Shown: in pieces, positions 52,273 through 63,342 of the stretch
How the letters are laid out: every line of letters begins with the position of its first letter
Numbering within the stretch: position 1 is the first letter of the stretch
NCBI GenBank assembly: GCA_002786355.1
Contig: PGCO01000004.1
Location: 281,297 to 345,296, forward strand
Origin: Sediminibacterium sp. FEMGT703S
Lineage (GTDB): Bacteria; Bacteroidota; Bacteroidia; Chitinophagales; Chitinophagaceae
Direction: 5' to 3'
Length of the DNA: 64,000 nucleotides
Translations under genes and position numbers: made by a program
The notes under the pieces: generated by a model
What the model was told of the DNA's origin: nothing
The model's database searches: none
The model's input: only the letters and a program-made list of their open reading frames with translations

Positions 52273-53818
52273 TTCTTTTTTTAGCTTCCAGAAATTTTTG
52301 TCTAATGATACTCTGTACAGGTTTACGCTGAATTTTACTTTCTAGCCATGAAATAAAATCGAGGTACATAAATGCCCTGGTTTCCATCCTGTCATTTGCC
52401 ATTCCTTTTAATTCGGTCAACAAATTTTGAAACAACGGTTTAACTTGATTGGGTGCACTATGAAAAGATTTCTTTAAGAAACTAAATACAGCTTCTTCTG
52501 CTGCACTTAAGTTTTGCATTTTTGCCATGAAACGGTAAACAGATTTGAGCAAGTATTTGAGTAAATCGTAATTCCCCATTTCATAATGTGCAATCATATG
52601 TAATAGTCGTGCATAACATTGTAAATCGGTTCTTAGATCTACTTTTAAGTGGATGATTTTATTCAGATTGTCAATGCTTTTTTCTGCGTCACCACTTCCA
52701 AAATACAAGGAAGCAATTTTATAGTAAAATACCAATGTTCTGTGTCGGTCTAAATATGCTTCATAATCAAATAGTTTTTCTTCTATTTCTGGAATAAGAG
52801 AAAGCCCTTTGGTAAAAGTTCCTTCCATGAAGTGCTTATTCAGTTTAGCAGTATACAAATAGGTGAAACATTGAACTTTATTATTGATATTATTTTGCAC
52901 AACGGGTGTTTCTATAAACCGTTCAAATTCTTTAATCGTTTCATTGAATTTTCGATAGTTCCTCAAATCAAAATGTGCTCCTAATAAATTATGCATGCCT
53001 TTGATAAAATGCGCCGTTTCAATTTCTATCATTTTAGGCTCTGCTTTAAATAGTTCTGTCCATTTAATGCAATAGCGATAGTACATTAAAAATTCTTGGG
53101 TAATAAATGCATACCAACAATAACATTGATAGAGATAAAGCTTTTCATAAAACTCCTTTCCTTGTTCGCTTTCGTGTAATAGGGGATGATTAAAATAAAT
53201 TGCTAGTGCATTTTTATCTTCCTCGTTTCGCGCATGTCCGTTTCTGATATACCATTCGTATAGTAATAAAGATAAATTAGATAGTGTACTAATATTGACT
53301 AATCGCTCATTGGTTTCTTCCGATTCGGCACAAAGTTTCTGCGCTCTATCCTGCATACTTCTGGTAATATACAAGGATTCAATTTTTTTCTCTAAAAACA
53401 GTACTTGTTGAATATAAGTTACTTGGTTATTTGCTTTAGCTAATTCTTTTACCTTGTCTAGTATTTTTAAACTTTGAATATTTAATCCTTTATTATATAA
53501 AATTCTGGCAAAGTCTAACTGTTCATGTAACTGCAGGTCTATATTTTCTTCTTGCTTTAATAAACGAACACTTGCTAGTATTTCTTGGTATAAATGCGCT
53601 TTTAAATTAGAGAGTTGTTGCTTCTGAATGCTGGGTGTTTTCTTCAATAAAATGGCTTCATCATATTGTGGCATTTTATCTAAAGCGTCAAATAATTGAA
53701 CCACTTTTAAATTGCTTGTTCCCGTATTGCGGGTCATATACAATTTAAAATTGCGTTTTTCGGCCCTTTCTAGTGACTGAATTAATTGAAATAAGGCATC
53801 TGTTGTTCTGTTGGGCAT
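52259..53818 (-). CDS. Large helical (TPR-like) hypothetical protein
   Basis: 519 residues, no signal peptide, almost wholly helical with repeated Leu/Tyr/Phe spacing that suggests degenerate TPR-like repeats (SLERAEKRNFKLYMTRN at the start; SGDAEKSIDNLNKIIHL later). I do not recognise a domain. Similar proteins are widespread in Bacteroidota. Cytoplasmic by composition. It ends inside the kinase gene 3' end (14-bp overlap) and is divergent from the leu operon. Confidence 0.7.
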   Translation of the reverse strand: MPNRTTDALFQLIQSLERAEKRNFKLYMTRNTGTSNLKVVQLFDALDKMPQYDEAILLKKTPSIQKQQLSNLKAHLYQEILASVRLLKQEENIDLQLHEQLDFARILYNKGLNIQSLKILDKVKELAKANNQVTYIQQVLFLEKKIESLYITRSMQDRAQKLCAESEETNERLVNISTLSNLSLLLYEWYIRNGHARNEEDKNALAIYFNHPLLHESEQGKEFYEKLYLYQCYCWYAFITQEFLMYYRYCIKWTELFKAEPKMIEIETAHFIKGMHNLLGAHFDLRNYRKFNETIKEFERFIETPVVQNNINNKVQCFTYLYTAKLNKHFMEGTFTKGLSLIPEIEEKLFDYEAYLDRHRTLVFYYKIASLYFGSGDAEKSIDNLNKIIHLKVDLRTDLQCYARLLHMIAHYEMGNYDLLKYLLKSVYRFMAKMQNLSAAEEAVFSFLKKSFHSAPNQVKPLFQNLLTELKGMANDRMETRAFMYLDFISWLESKIQRKPVQSIIRQKFLEAKKRISDA

Positions 53819-53861
53819 CGTAAAAAAGTTATTCTATAATTCAATACTGTATTGACTTTTA

Positions 53862-54005
53862 AGGTTTTTGAATGGGTTTATACATCGTAAAAACCTACCT
53901 CTTTTGTTTCAGAACTAAAGATAAGGCAATCTAAATTCGAATACGACAGGCCGTACTGTTGTTATTAAAGGCAATCAATAGCAATAGCATCGTGCCTGTC
54001 TTTTT
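53862..54005 (+). promoter_or_regulatory. Leader and probable attenuator of the leu-ilv operon
   Basis: GACAGGC (53945-53951) pairs with GCCTGTC (53994-54000), followed by TTTTT: an intrinsic terminator 22 bp before leuA. Its 42-nt loop contains GTA CTG TTG TTA TTA (Val-Leu-Leu-Leu-Leu). A 20-codon ORF (53872-53934) lies in the same frame just upstream but stops before the run. An earlier inverted repeat GGTTTTT/AAAAACC spans 53863-53895. A ribosome stalled at the Leu codons would mask the first terminator arm. The start codon for the Leu run is not clear. Confidence 0.6.
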
Positions 54006-54026
54006 ATATAAAAAATTTGATGGAAT

Positions 54027-55193
54027 ATGGCTGAAAAAATTCACATTTTTGATACTACACTTAGAGATGGGGAACAAGTACCTGGTTGTAAACTCAATAC
54101 AAAGGAAAAGTTAGGACTCGCTTTACAGTTAGAAGAATTAGGGGTAGACATTATTGAAGCTGGTTTCCCTGTATCTAGCCCGGGCGATTTTGAGTCGGTT
54201 ACCCAAATTGCCAAGCATATTAAAAATGCAACCGTTTGTGGCTTAACCAGGGCTGTTCAGAAAGATATAGAAGTAGCTGCTCAAGCACTAAAATATGCAG
54301 TGAGACCAAGAATTCACACCGGAATTGGCACATCTGATTTTCATATCAAAGCCAAGTTTAATTCTACTCAAGATGAAATTTTAGCTCGTGCTATTCAATG
54401 TGTAAAATGGGCTAGGAATTTTACCGACGATGTAGAATTTTATGCGGAAGATGCCGGTAGAACGGACAATGAATATTTAGCTAGAGTAGTAGAAGCCGTA
54501 ATTGCTGTTGGAGCAACTGTAGTAAATATTCCGGATACCACTGGTTATTGTTTGCCGCATCAATATGGTGAGAAAATTGCTTTTTTAAGGAACAATGTTC
54601 CTAATATAGACAAAGCCATTCTTTCCTGTCATTGTCACAATGACTTGGGCTTGGCTACTGCCAATTCTATCAGTGGAGTTATGAGTGGTGCCCGTCAAAT
54701 AGAATGCACTATTAATGGCTTAGGCGAACGTGCTGGTAATACTTCATTAGAAGAAGTAGTGATGATTATAGCGCAACACAAGCAATTGAATTTGTATACC
54801 AATATCAATACCCAAATGCTTAATCCATTGAGTAGAGAAGTCTCCGATATCATGCGGATGCCTGTTCAACCCAATAAAGCCATTGTGGGTTCGAATGCAT
54901 TTTCTCATTCATCTGGTATTCATCAAGATGGCTTCTTAAAGTGTGCTGAAACCTACGAAATCATTAATCCTGAATTGGTAGGTGCCGAAGGGAGTAAAAT
55001 TGTTTTAACTGCAAGAAGCGGTAGAAGTGCATTAGCACACCGTTTTCAAAAGTTGGGATATGAATTCAACAGAGATGATATTGATGCATTATACGAACAT
55101 TTTTTATCAGTAGCAGATGGTAAAAAAGAAGTAGTAGAAACCGATTTACAACATTTAGCAATCAACTACAATAAAGTAAGGGCAATAGCATAA
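54027..55193 (+). CDS. leuA: 2-isopropylmalate synthase (short form)
   Basis: 388 residues. [17 protein letters not shown] (DRDG-type metal motif), [33 protein letters not shown] (HxH metal ligands) and [15 protein letters not shown] identify the LeuA/homocitrate synthase catalytic barrel. The usual C-terminal LeuA allosteric dimer domain of about 500-residue forms is absent, so leucine feedback may be weak; a short LeuA is seen in other Bacteroidota. First committed step of leucine synthesis. Operon context excludes homocitrate synthase in practice. Confidence 0.92.
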   Translation: MAEKIHIFDTTLRDGEQVPGCKLNTKEKLGLALQLEELGVDIIEAGFPVSSPGDFESVTQIAKHIKNATVCGLTRAVQKDIEVAAQALKYAVRPRIHTGIGTSDFHIKAKFNSTQDEILARAIQCVKWARNFTDDVEFYAEDAGRTDNEYLARVVEAVIAVGATVVNIPDTTGYCLPHQYGEKIAFLRNNVPNIDKAILSCHCHNDLGLATANSISGVMSGARQIECTINGLGERAGNTSLEEVVMIIAQHKQLNLYTNINTQMLNPLSREVSDIMRMPVQPNKAIVGSNAFSHSSGIHQDGFLKCAETYEIINPELVGAEGSKIVLTARSGRSALAHRFQKLGYEFNRDDIDALYEHFLSVADGKKEVVETDLQHLAINYNKVRAIA

Positions 55194-55203
55194 TCAACAG
55201 AAA

Positions 55204-56613
55204 ATGGGAAAAACATTATTTGATAAAATTTGGGATGCACATGTTGTAGAAAAAATACAAGATGGTCCTTCCGTATTATATATTGATAAACATTTTATTC
55301 ATGAAGTAACCAGCCCGCAAGCATTTAATGGGATTGAAAAGCGAGGTCTTTCTTTGTTTAGACCAAAGCAAACCATTGCAACGGCCGATCACAATGTGCC
55401 TACATTAAATCAGCACTTACCAATTAAGGATCTGTTGAGTAAAATGCAAGTAGATCAATTAATAGAAAATTGTGAAAAGCATGGGGTAGAATTGTATGGA
55501 TTAGGACATCCTTATCAAGGTATTGTGCACGTGATTGGTCCTGAATTGGGTATTACGCAACCAGGTATGACCATTGTTTGTGGAGATAGCCATACTAGTA
55601 CCCATGGGGCATTTGGTACCATCGCATTTGGAATTGGAACCAGTGAAGTAGAAATGGTTTTTGCTTCGCAATGTGTGTTACAAACCAAGCCGAAAACCAT
55701 GCGCATCAATATTGATGGTGAATTATCTAGTGGGGTTGTTTCTAAAGATATCATTTTGTACATCATTGCTAAAATTTCTGCAAGTGGCGCTACTGGATAT
55801 TTTGTAGAATATGCGGGTAGTACTATTCGTGCGCTTTCGATGGAAGCCAGAATGACCATTTGCAATATGAGTATTGAAATGGGCGCAAGAGGGGGTATGA
55901 TTGCGCCGGACGAAATCACTTTTGGATATATCAAAGGAAGAACCTACGCACCTAAAGGAGCGGACTGGGATAAACAATTAGCCGACTGGAAACAATTGTA
56001 TTCGGATGAAGATGCGGTTTTTGATTTGGAACTAACTTTTGATGCGGCAGAAATAGCGCCCATGATTACTTATGGTACCAATCCTGGATTGGGTATGGCA
56101 ATTGATGCAAATATTCCATTAACCGACTCCATCAGTAACGAAGGCGAGCGCAAAAATTTAGCACAAGCATTAACCTATATGGGATTAAATAGTGGTGCAG
56201 CTTTATTGGGAATGCCTGTTCAACATGTATTTATTGGAAGCTGTACCAATTCTAGAATTGAAGACCTCCGATTGGTAGCAGCATTGGTAAAAGGCAGAAA
56301 AAAACACGACGGCGTAAAAGTGATGATTGTGCCTGGTTCTCAACAAGTAGCCAAACAAGTTCATGCAGAAGGATTGGATAGAATTTTTGCTGAAGCAGGA
56401 TTTCAAATAAGACAAGCTGGTTGTAGTGCTTGTTTAGGAATGAACGAAGATAAAATTCCAGCTGGTGAATATTGTATTAGTACCAGCAATCGAAATTTTG
56501 AAGGTAGACAGGGTGCAGGTGCAAGAACATTATTGGCTAGTCCTTTAACCGCTGCAGCTGCGGCAATTACAGGCGTGGTAACCGATGTAAGAGATTTAAT
56601 TAATCCTAATTAG
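55204..56613 (+). CDS. leuC: 3-isopropylmalate dehydratase, large subunit
   Basis: 469 residues. Aconitase-type [4Fe-4S] enzyme: [20 protein letters not shown], and Fe-S cysteines in [12 protein letters not shown] and [16 protein letters not shown]. It isomerises 2-isopropylmalate to 3-isopropylmalate with LeuD. It starts 10 bp after leuA and ends 13 bp before leuD. Confidence 0.97.
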   Translation: MGKTLFDKIWDAHVVEKIQDGPSVLYIDKHFIHEVTSPQAFNGIEKRGLSLFRPKQTIATADHNVPTLNQHLPIKDLLSKMQVDQLIENCEKHGVELYGLGHPYQGIVHVIGPELGITQPGMTIVCGDSHTSTHGAFGTIAFGIGTSEVEMVFASQCVLQTKPKTMRINIDGELSSGVVSKDIILYIIAKISASGATGYFVEYAGSTIRALSMEARMTICNMSIEMGARGGMIAPDEITFGYIKGRTYAPKGADWDKQLADWKQLYSDEDAVFDLELTFDAAEIAPMITYGTNPGLGMAIDANIPLTDSISNEGERKNLAQALTYMGLNSGAALLGMPVQHVFIGSCTNSRIEDLRLVAALVKGRKKHDGVKVMIVPGSQQVAKQVHAEGLDRIFAEAGFQIRQAGCSACLGMNEDKIPAGEYCISTSNRNFEGRQGAGARTLLASPLTAAAAAITGVVTDVRDLINPN

Positions 56614-56626
56614 TACTAAATATATT

Positions 56627-57211
56627 ATGCAAGCTTTACAGCAAATAAAAAGTTCATTTGTTCCACTTCCCATTGAAAATGTGGATACGGATCAAATCAT
56701 TCCTGCACGATTTTTAAAAGCTACTACCAGAGATGGTTTTGGAAAAAACCTATTTAGAGATTGGCGCTACGAACAAGATGATGAATTGAAACCTAAGCCT
56801 GATTTTGTGTTGAATCAAACTACTTTTTCTGGAGATATATTGGTAGCAGGAAAAAACTTTGGTTGTGGTTCTTCAAGAGAGCATGCTGCATGGGCTTTAT
56901 TAGATTATGGTTTTAAAGCAGTGGTCTCTAGTTTTTTCGCGGATATTTTTAAAAACAATGCACTCAATAACGGCGTATTGCCGGTGATTGTATCAGAAAA
57001 TTTTTTACAACAAATTTTTGCTTTAAGTGCATCAGATACATTGAGTATTGATGTGGCTGCACAAACCATCACCATTGATGCTACTGGCGCACAAGCTTCT
57101 TTTGAATTGAACCCGTATAAAAAAACATGTTTATTAAATGGATACGACGACATCGATTTTCTGATCAGTCGTAAAGCAACAATTGAAAAATTTGAACTAG
57201 AAAAAGGCTAA
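56627..57211 (+). CDS. leuD: 3-isopropylmalate dehydratase, small subunit
   Basis: 194 residues, standard length. [34 protein letters not shown] and [13 protein letters not shown] are the LeuD swivel-domain motifs. It is the partner of LeuC. It is separated from leuB by 1 bp. Confidence 0.97.
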   Translation: MQALQQIKSSFVPLPIENVDTDQIIPARFLKATTRDGFGKNLFRDWRYEQDDELKPKPDFVLNQTTFSGDILVAGKNFGCGSSREHAAWALLDYGFKAVVSSFFADIFKNNALNNGVLPVIVSENFLQQIFALSASDTLSIDVAAQTITIDATGAQASFELNPYKKTCLLNGYDDIDFLISRKATIEKFELEKG

Positions 57212-57212
57212 T

Positions 57213-58325
57213 ATGGAAAAGAAGATCGCAGTCATTAATGGAGATGGAATTGGCCCAGAAGTAACGGCTCAATCTATTAAAGTACTCAATGCAATTGCAG
57301 AAGAGTTTGGTCACCAGTTTACATATACAAACGGTCTAATGGGCGCTGTGTCCATTGATGCAACAGGTTCGGCTTTGCCGGAAGAAACCCTAGCTATCTG
57401 CAAAGAAAGCGATGCCATTTTATTTGGGGCCATTGGTCATCCTAAATTTGATAACGATCCTTCTGCAAAAGTGAGACCCGAACAGGGTTTGTTAAGATTG
57501 CGTAAGGAGTTAGGTTTGTTTGCGAATATTCGTCCAATTAATACTTATCGTTCACTGCATCATCTTTCTCCATTAAAGAGTAAGCAATTGGAAGGAGTAG
57601 ATTTTATTATATTCAGAGAATTGACTGGCGGTATTTATTTTGGTAAGCGAATGCTTACCGACGATAAAACCTATGCAACGGATGAATGTGCTTATCATGA
57701 ATTAGAAATTGTTCGGGTATCTAAAATGGCTTTTCAATACGCTCAGAATAGAAGAAAAAAACTAACCTTGATTGATAAAGCCAATGTATTAGAAACTTCC
57801 AGACTTTGGCGCAGAATCGTACAGGAAATGGCGCTTCAATTTCCTGATGTAGCCGTTGACTATATGTTTGTAGACAATGCTGCCATGCAAGTAATTCTAA
57901 ATCCTGCTCAATTTGATGTGGTGTTAACCGAGAATATGTTTGGCGATATCATAAGTGATGAAGCCAGTGTTCTAAGTGGTTCTTTGGGTTTATTGCCTTC
58001 CGCATCTGTTGGAAAAACAGTCGCGATGTTCGAGCCAATTCATGGGTCCTATCCACAAGCTGCCGGAAAAGACATTGCCAATCCTTTAGGATCTGTTTTA
58101 TCTGCTGCAATGATGTTAGATCATTTTGGTTTAATGGAAGAAGCCAATGCAGTTAGAGATGCAGTGAATTGGACACTTACACATGCGTTTGTTACCAAAG
58201 ACATTGATCCTATCAATAATTATGGTACAGAGGCGGTAGGGGATTTATTGGCTGATTATATTAGAAAGAAGCACGAAACCAATCAAGGCACTAATGCTAC
58301 TATCAATGCCTCAACCATTATTTAG
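57213..58325 (+). CDS. leuB: 3-isopropylmalate dehydrogenase
   Basis: 370 residues. INGDGIGPEVTAQSIKVL at the start, RELTGGIYFGKR, DKANVLETSRLWR and TENMFGDIISDEASVL, then FEPIHGSYPQAAGKDIANPL, are the beta-decarboxylating dehydrogenase motifs. It oxidises and decarboxylates 3-isopropylmalate with NAD+. The gene is 1 bp after leuD and 38 bp before ilvE. Confidence 0.97.
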   Translation: MEKKIAVINGDGIGPEVTAQSIKVLNAIAEEFGHQFTYTNGLMGAVSIDATGSALPEETLAICKESDAILFGAIGHPKFDNDPSAKVRPEQGLLRLRKELGLFANIRPINTYRSLHHLSPLKSKQLEGVDFIIFRELTGGIYFGKRMLTDDKTYATDECAYHELEIVRVSKMAFQYAQNRRKKLTLIDKANVLETSRLWRRIVQEMALQFPDVAVDYMFVDNAAMQVILNPAQFDVVLTENMFGDIISDEASVLSGSLGLLPSASVGKTVAMFEPIHGSYPQAAGKDIANPLGSVLSAAMMLDHFGLMEEANAVRDAVNWTLTHAFVTKDIDPINNYGTEAVGDLLADYIRKKHETNQGTNATINASTII

Positions 58326-58363
58326 TTTGAATTTTCAATCCCACTTTTTTTAAATATCCTACA

Positions 58364-59245
58364 ATGAATTATTACCAAGCAGATACCATTATTTATCATA
58401 ATGGATCATTTGTGAAAGCTGCTGATGCAAAAATGGATTTATATAGCCAATCTCTTCATTATGGCTATTCTGTATTCGAAGGTATTCGTTCGTATAAAAC
58501 GACTGATGGCTCGGTTGCTATTTTTAAAGCCCTTGAGCATTTTGAAAGATTGAAAATTTCGGCAGAGTCTATTAATCTTCCTTATTCATTTGATACGCAA
58601 ATATTGATTGATGCTACTTACGAAGTATTGAAGCAAAATAACTTGGGCGATGCTTATATACGACCTGTTGTGTATGCGCCTGCGAATATGAGTTTTGCGC
58701 GCAATACCGAATCTTTTGTTTTTATTGAAGCTTGGAAAATGGCTCCTTTTTTAGGCGATCAATTGTTGCGAATTATGACTTCGTCTTTTCAACGTCCGAA
58801 TCCTAAAGCTTTTAAAATTCATGCCAAAGCAGCAGGGCATTATGTAAACTCTATTTTGGCTAGCCAAGAAGCCAAAGACAAAGGATACGATGAAGCTTTT
58901 CTATTAGATATGAATGATCATGCTGCGGAAGGTCCCGGCGCCAATGTGTTTTTTGAAAAAGACGGTGTATTGCATACCCCTCAGGCTGGTCATATTTTAG
59001 CAGGAATCACAAGGGCTACTGTTTTAGAACTTTGTGCGCAATTGAATATTGAAGTGAAAGAAGGGGTGTATTCCATCAATGATATTAAACAAGCAGACGC
59101 CGCGTTTTTCTGTGGCACTGCTGCAGAAGTGATTGGTTGGAAATCTTTAGATGAGTATGAATTTCCTAAAGCATGGAACCAAACCAATAGTCATAAAATA
59201 CAACAAGCGTATAAACAATTAGTGGTGAAGCCTTTGTCTGTTTAG
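58364..59245 (+). CDS. ilvE: Branched-chain amino acid aminotransferase
   Basis: 293 residues, class IV PLP fold. SLHYGYSVFEGIRSYKT, IHAKAAGHYVNSILASQEAK (PLP lysine), DEAFLLDMNDHAAEGPGANV and TPQAGHILAGITRATVLELC are diagnostic of IlvE. It makes leucine, isoleucine and valine from their keto acids. It sits inside the leu-ilv operon. Confidence 0.95.
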   Translation: MNYYQADTIIYHNGSFVKAADAKMDLYSQSLHYGYSVFEGIRSYKTTDGSVAIFKALEHFERLKISAESINLPYSFDTQILIDATYEVLKQNNLGDAYIRPVVYAPANMSFARNTESFVFIEAWKMAPFLGDQLLRIMTSSFQRPNPKAFKIHAKAAGHYVNSILASQEAKDKGYDEAFLLDMNDHAAEGPGANVFFEKDGVLHTPQAGHILAGITRATVLELCAQLNIEVKEGVYSINDIKQADAAFFCGTAAEVIGWKSLDEYEFPKAWNQTNSHKIQQAYKQLVVKPLSV

Positions 59246-59262
59246 TATAAACAACAATAATT

Positions 59263-60942
59263 ATGGAATTAAATAGATATAGTAAAACAATTACGCAAGA
59301 TCCTACGCAGCCTGCCGCACAAGCCATGTTTTATGGCATTGGGTTAACGGATGCCGATTTAAAAAAAGCACAAGTTGGTATTGTAAGCATGGGCTATGAT
59401 GGCAATACTTGCAATATGCATTTGAATGACCTGGCTAAGTTGGTAAAGAAAGGTGTTTGGGATAATGATTTAGTCGGATTGATTTTTAATACCATTGGCG
59501 TAAGTGATGGTATGAGCAATGGTACACCAGGAATGCGTTATTCATTGGTCAGCAGAGATGTAATTGCAGATTCCATTGAAACGGTTTGTGGGGCCCAGTA
59601 TTATGATTCAATCATTGCTATACCTGGTTGTGATAAAAATATGCCTGGGGCTTTAATTGCAATGGGTAGATTAAACCGACCCGCTCTTATGGTTTATGGT
59701 GGAACTATTGCACCCGGTCATTACAAAGGCCAAGACTTAAATATCGTTTCTGCTTTTGAAGCCCTGGGTCAAAAATTAGCTGGACAATTAGATGAAAATG
59801 ATTTCAAAGGAATCATTCAACATGCATGTCCAGGGGCAGGAGCATGCGGAGGTATGTACACAGCCAATACAATGGCTTCTGCTATTGAAGCATTGGGAAT
59901 GAGTCTTCCATATTCTTCTTCTAATCCGGCATTGAGTATTGAAAAACAACAAGAATGTTTAGATGCGGGCAAAGCCATTCAATTGCTAATGCAAAAGAAT
60001 ATTCTTCCATCAGCTATCATGACGCGTAAAGCTTTTGAAAATGCGATTACTATCATTATGGTATTGGGCGGAAGTACGAATGCAGTGTTGCATATGATTG
60101 CGATGGCTAAAAGTGTTGGGGTTGCTTTATCACAAGATGACTTCCAAACTATTTCGGATCGCGTTCCTGTGCTTGCAGATTTTAAACCCAGTGGTAAATA
60201 TTTAATGCAAGACTTGCACCAATATGGTGGAGTGCCTGCAGTGATGAAATATTTATTGGCAAAAGGATTTTTGCATGGGGATTGTTTAACCGTAACTGGA
60301 AAAACTATTGCAGAAAATTTAGCTTCAGTCCCCGATTTGGATTTTGATCAACAAAAAATAATACTGCCTGTAGAAAAACCTTTCAAAGCAACAGGGCATT
60401 TACAGATACTTTATGGCAATTTGGCTACTGGGGGTAGTGTTGCAAAAATTAGTGGTAAAGAAGGTGAATTATTTGAAGGACCTGCAAGGGTATTTGATGG
60501 AGAACAAGCATTAATTGAAGGTATTCAATCAGGAAAAATTAGAGAAGGCGATGTGGTTGTCATTAGAAATGTTGGTCCTGTTGGTGCGCCGGGTATGCCT
60601 GAAATGTTGAAGCCGACATCGGCCATTATTGGTGCAGGTTTAGGCAAGTCTGTCGCGCTTATTACAGATGGTCGTTTTAGTGGAGGTACCCACGGATTTG
60701 TGGTGGGTCATATCACCCCTGAAGCGGTGAACGGCGGTTTAATTGGATTGGTCGAAGACAATGATTTGATTGAATTAAACGTCTCAACCAAAAAAATGAC
60801 TTTGAAAGTTTCGGATGAAATTATTTCTGAACGCAGGGCCAAATGGGTTAAGCCCGCTATGAATGTAACCAAAGGCGTTTTGTTTAAATATGCTAAATCT
60901 GTTAAAGATGCTTCACAGGGATGTGTAACCGATGAAGCTTAA
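59263..60942 (+). CDS. ilvD: Dihydroxy-acid dehydratase
   Basis: 559 residues. Fe-S ligands in [23 protein letters not shown] and [20 protein letters not shown], with the C-terminal [20 protein letters not shown] motif. It dehydrates the dihydroxy acids to keto acids in Ile and Val synthesis. It starts 17 bp after ilvE; its stop overlaps the longest frame of ilvB. Confidence 0.97.
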   Translation: MELNRYSKTITQDPTQPAAQAMFYGIGLTDADLKKAQVGIVSMGYDGNTCNMHLNDLAKLVKKGVWDNDLVGLIFNTIGVSDGMSNGTPGMRYSLVSRDVIADSIETVCGAQYYDSIIAIPGCDKNMPGALIAMGRLNRPALMVYGGTIAPGHYKGQDLNIVSAFEALGQKLAGQLDENDFKGIIQHACPGAGACGGMYTANTMASAIEALGMSLPYSSSNPALSIEKQQECLDAGKAIQLLMQKNILPSAIMTRKAFENAITIIMVLGGSTNAVLHMIAMAKSVGVALSQDDFQTISDRVPVLADFKPSGKYLMQDLHQYGGVPAVMKYLLAKGFLHGDCLTVTGKTIAENLASVPDLDFDQQKIILPVEKPFKATGHLQILYGNLATGGSVAKISGKEGELFEGPARVFDGEQALIEGIQSGKIREGDVVVIRNVGPVGAPGMPEMLKPTSAIIGAGLGKSVALITDGRFSGGTHGFVVGHITPEAVNGGLIGLVEDNDLIELNVSTKKMTLKVSDEIISERRAKWVKPAMNVTKGVLFKYAKSVKDASQGCVTDEA

Positions 60943-60952
60943 ATTTTTTCGT

Positions 60953-62716
60953 ATGAGTTCAATTGTAAAAGAAGCCGATCAAATTGACACATTAATTCAA
61001 CTTGCTTCAACTGCATCTTTTGAAGCTAGAGAGATTTCTGGTTCACAAGCAGTATTAGAAGCTTGTATTGCAGAAGGGGTAGATACTATTTTTGGTTATC
61101 CGGGAGGTGCCATTATGCCTATTTATGATGCTTTATACGATTACAATGATCGCTTAAAACATGTATTGGTAAGACATGAACAAGGTGGCATTCACGCAGG
61201 ACAAGGTTATGCAAGAAGCAGCGGTAAAGTTGGGGTGGTATTTGCTACAAGCGGACCAGGCGCTACTAATTTAGTGACTGGCTTAGCAGATGCAATGATT
61301 GATAGTACTCCATTGGTTTGTATTACTGGACAGGTATTTGCTCATTTATTAGGAACCGATGCATTTCAGGAAACGGATGTAATCAATATTACAACCCCTG
61401 TTACCAAGTGGAATTATCAAATTACCGATGCAACAGAAATTCCACATGTATTGTCAAAAGCATTTTATATAGCTGGTTCCGGAAGACCAGGCCCTGTATT
61501 AATTGATATTAGTAAGAATGCACAGATTCAAAAATTTAATTACGAAGGTTATACGAAGTGTAATCATATTCGGAGTTATAGACCTAAACCAATTGTTCGA
61601 AAAGAATATATAGAAGCTGCTGCTCAATTAATTAACGAAGCCAAAAAACCATTCGTAATTTTTGGACAGGGTGTTATACTTGGAAGGGCCGAGAAAGAGT
61701 TTAAAACATTTATAGAAAAAGGAGGATTACCTGCTGCTTGGACCATTTTAGGTTTAAGTGCATTGCCTACTGATCATCCACAAAACGTGGGAATGTTGGG
61801 CATGCATGGCAACTATGGTCCGAATGTGTTAACCAATGAATGCGATGTATTAATTGCAGTTGGAATGCGTTTTGATGATCGCGTTACAGGTAGGTTAGAT
61901 AAATATGCCAAACAAGCAAAAATTATTCATTTAGACATTGATCCTGCTGAAATAAATAAGAATGTAACGGCAACTATTCCTGTATGGGGAGATTGTAAAG
62001 AGACTTTGCCTTTACTCACTCAATTGATTCAAGAAAAGCAACACAAAGAATGGTTGGCGCTGTTTAATCAATATGCCAAAGACGAGCAAGAAGCAGTGAT
62101 TGAAGCAGAATTACATCCTACTCAAGGTGAGTTAACCATGGGTGAAGTCATTCAATTATTGAATGAGTTAACGGGTGGAAATGCAATTGTTGTAACCGAT
62201 GTAGGTCAACATCAAATGGTAGCTTGTCGATATGCAAAGTTTAATGAAACCAAAAGTAATATTACTTCGGGGGGATTGGGCACCATGGGATTTGCATTAC
62301 CCGCTGCAATTGGAGCAAAATTTGGGGCGCCCCATAGAACGGTTGTTGCGGTAATTGGGGATGGTGGCTTTCAAATGACTTTACAAGAGTTGGGTACCAT
62401 TATGCAAACCAACTTGAATGTAAAAATCTTGATTTTAAATAATCGATTCTTAGGAATGGTGCGTCAATGGCAAGAATTATTTAATGATAGAAGGTACTCA
62501 TTCGTAGATATACAAAGCCCTGATTTTGTTCAATTAGCCAAAGCGTATGGTATTGATGGGGCAAGTGTTAATGATAGAGAATGCTTAAAAGACGCTTTAC
62601 AAAAAATGTTGGAACACAACGGGTCTTACTTGTTAGAAGTAATTGTAGGAAAAGAGAATAATGTTTTCCCAATGGTTCCGCAAGGTTGCAGTGTTTCTGA
62701 AATCAGGTTAAAATAA
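60953..62716 (+). CDS. ilvB: Acetolactate synthase, large subunit
   Basis: About 587 residues from the ATG at 60953; the frame also has an ATG at 60932 inside the ilvD end. VDTIFGYPGGAIMPIYDAL, RHEQGGIHAGQGYARSSGKV and GPGATNLVTGLADAMIDSTP in the Pyr domain, and the ThDP-binding GDGGFQMTLQELGTIMQTN in the PP domain. It condenses pyruvate with pyruvate or 2-oxobutyrate. It needs the small subunit encoded 5 bp downstream. Confidence 0.96.
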   Translation: MSSIVKEADQIDTLIQLASTASFEAREISGSQAVLEACIAEGVDTIFGYPGGAIMPIYDALYDYNDRLKHVLVRHEQGGIHAGQGYARSSGKVGVVFATSGPGATNLVTGLADAMIDSTPLVCITGQVFAHLLGTDAFQETDVINITTPVTKWNYQITDATEIPHVLSKAFYIAGSGRPGPVLIDISKNAQIQKFNYEGYTKCNHIRSYRPKPIVRKEYIEAAAQLINEAKKPFVIFGQGVILGRAEKEFKTFIEKGGLPAAWTILGLSALPTDHPQNVGMLGMHGNYGPNVLTNECDVLIAVGMRFDDRVTGRLDKYAKQAKIIHLDIDPAEINKNVTATIPVWGDCKETLPLLTQLIQEKQHKEWLALFNQYAKDEQEAVIEAELHPTQGELTMGEVIQLLNELTGGNAIVVTDVGQHQMVACRYAKFNETKSNITSGGLGTMGFALPAAIGAKFGAPHRTVVAVIGDGGFQMTLQELGTIMQTNLNVKILILNNRFLGMVRQWQELFNDRRYSFVDIQSPDFVQLAKAYGIDGASVNDRECLKDALQKMLEHNGSYLLEVIVGKENNVFPMVPQGCSVSEIRLK

Positions 62717-62721
62717 TTGCA

Positions 62722-63309
62722 ATGAAAAAAGAATATACTATTACTGTTTATACTGAGAACCAAGTAGGTCTACTCAACCGTATTGCGATTATTTTTTCTA
62801 GAAGGAAAATTAATATTGACAGTATGAATGTTTCTCCTTCAGAAGTAGAATCTATTCATCGTTTTACCATTGTGATTAATGAAACTGTTGAAGTAGTAAG
62901 AAAACTTTGTTTGCAAATTGAAAAACAAGTGGAAGTATTAAAAGCCTATTTTAATACCAATGATGAAATCATTTGGCAAGAAATGGCTTTGTACAAAGTA
63001 CCTACCGATGCAGTGGCAGAAAAACTACAAGTAGAACGTTTGCTCAGAGAGTATGGTGCAAGGGCAGTGGTAATTAGAAAAGACTATACCATTTTTGAAA
63101 CTACGGGGCATAGAGAAGAGACCGATCGATTAATCCAATTTTTAGAACCTTATGGGTTGATCGAATTTGTACGCACTGCTAGAATCGCAATCATTAAAGC
63201 CAGTAGTGGATTCCATGAAAAGATACGTGAATTTGAAGCCGTAGAACCTGCTGAAGAATTAATTGAAAATGAATTCCTAGATAAGGGTCAGGCTGTTTTT
63301 ACGATGTAA
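62722..63309 (+). CDS. ilvN: Acetolactate synthase, small regulatory subunit
   Basis: 195 residues. An N-terminal ACT domain (TITVYTENQVGLLNRIAIIF, then SRRKINIDSMNVSPSEVE) and a second regulatory half (LREYGARAVVIRKDYTIFET) fit the IlvN/IlvH subunit. It activates IlvB and mediates valine feedback. It is 5 bp after ilvB and 33 bp before ilvC. Confidence 0.95.
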   Translation: MKKEYTITVYTENQVGLLNRIAIIFSRRKINIDSMNVSPSEVESIHRFTIVINETVEVVRKLCLQIEKQVEVLKAYFNTNDEIIWQEMALYKVPTDAVAEKLQVERLLREYGARAVVIRKDYTIFETTGHREETDRLIQFLEPYGLIEFVRTARIAIIKASSGFHEKIREFEAVEPAEELIENEFLDKGQAVFTM

Positions 63310-63342
63310 TCTAAATTTTTTAAAAATATCAAATCAAACAAT

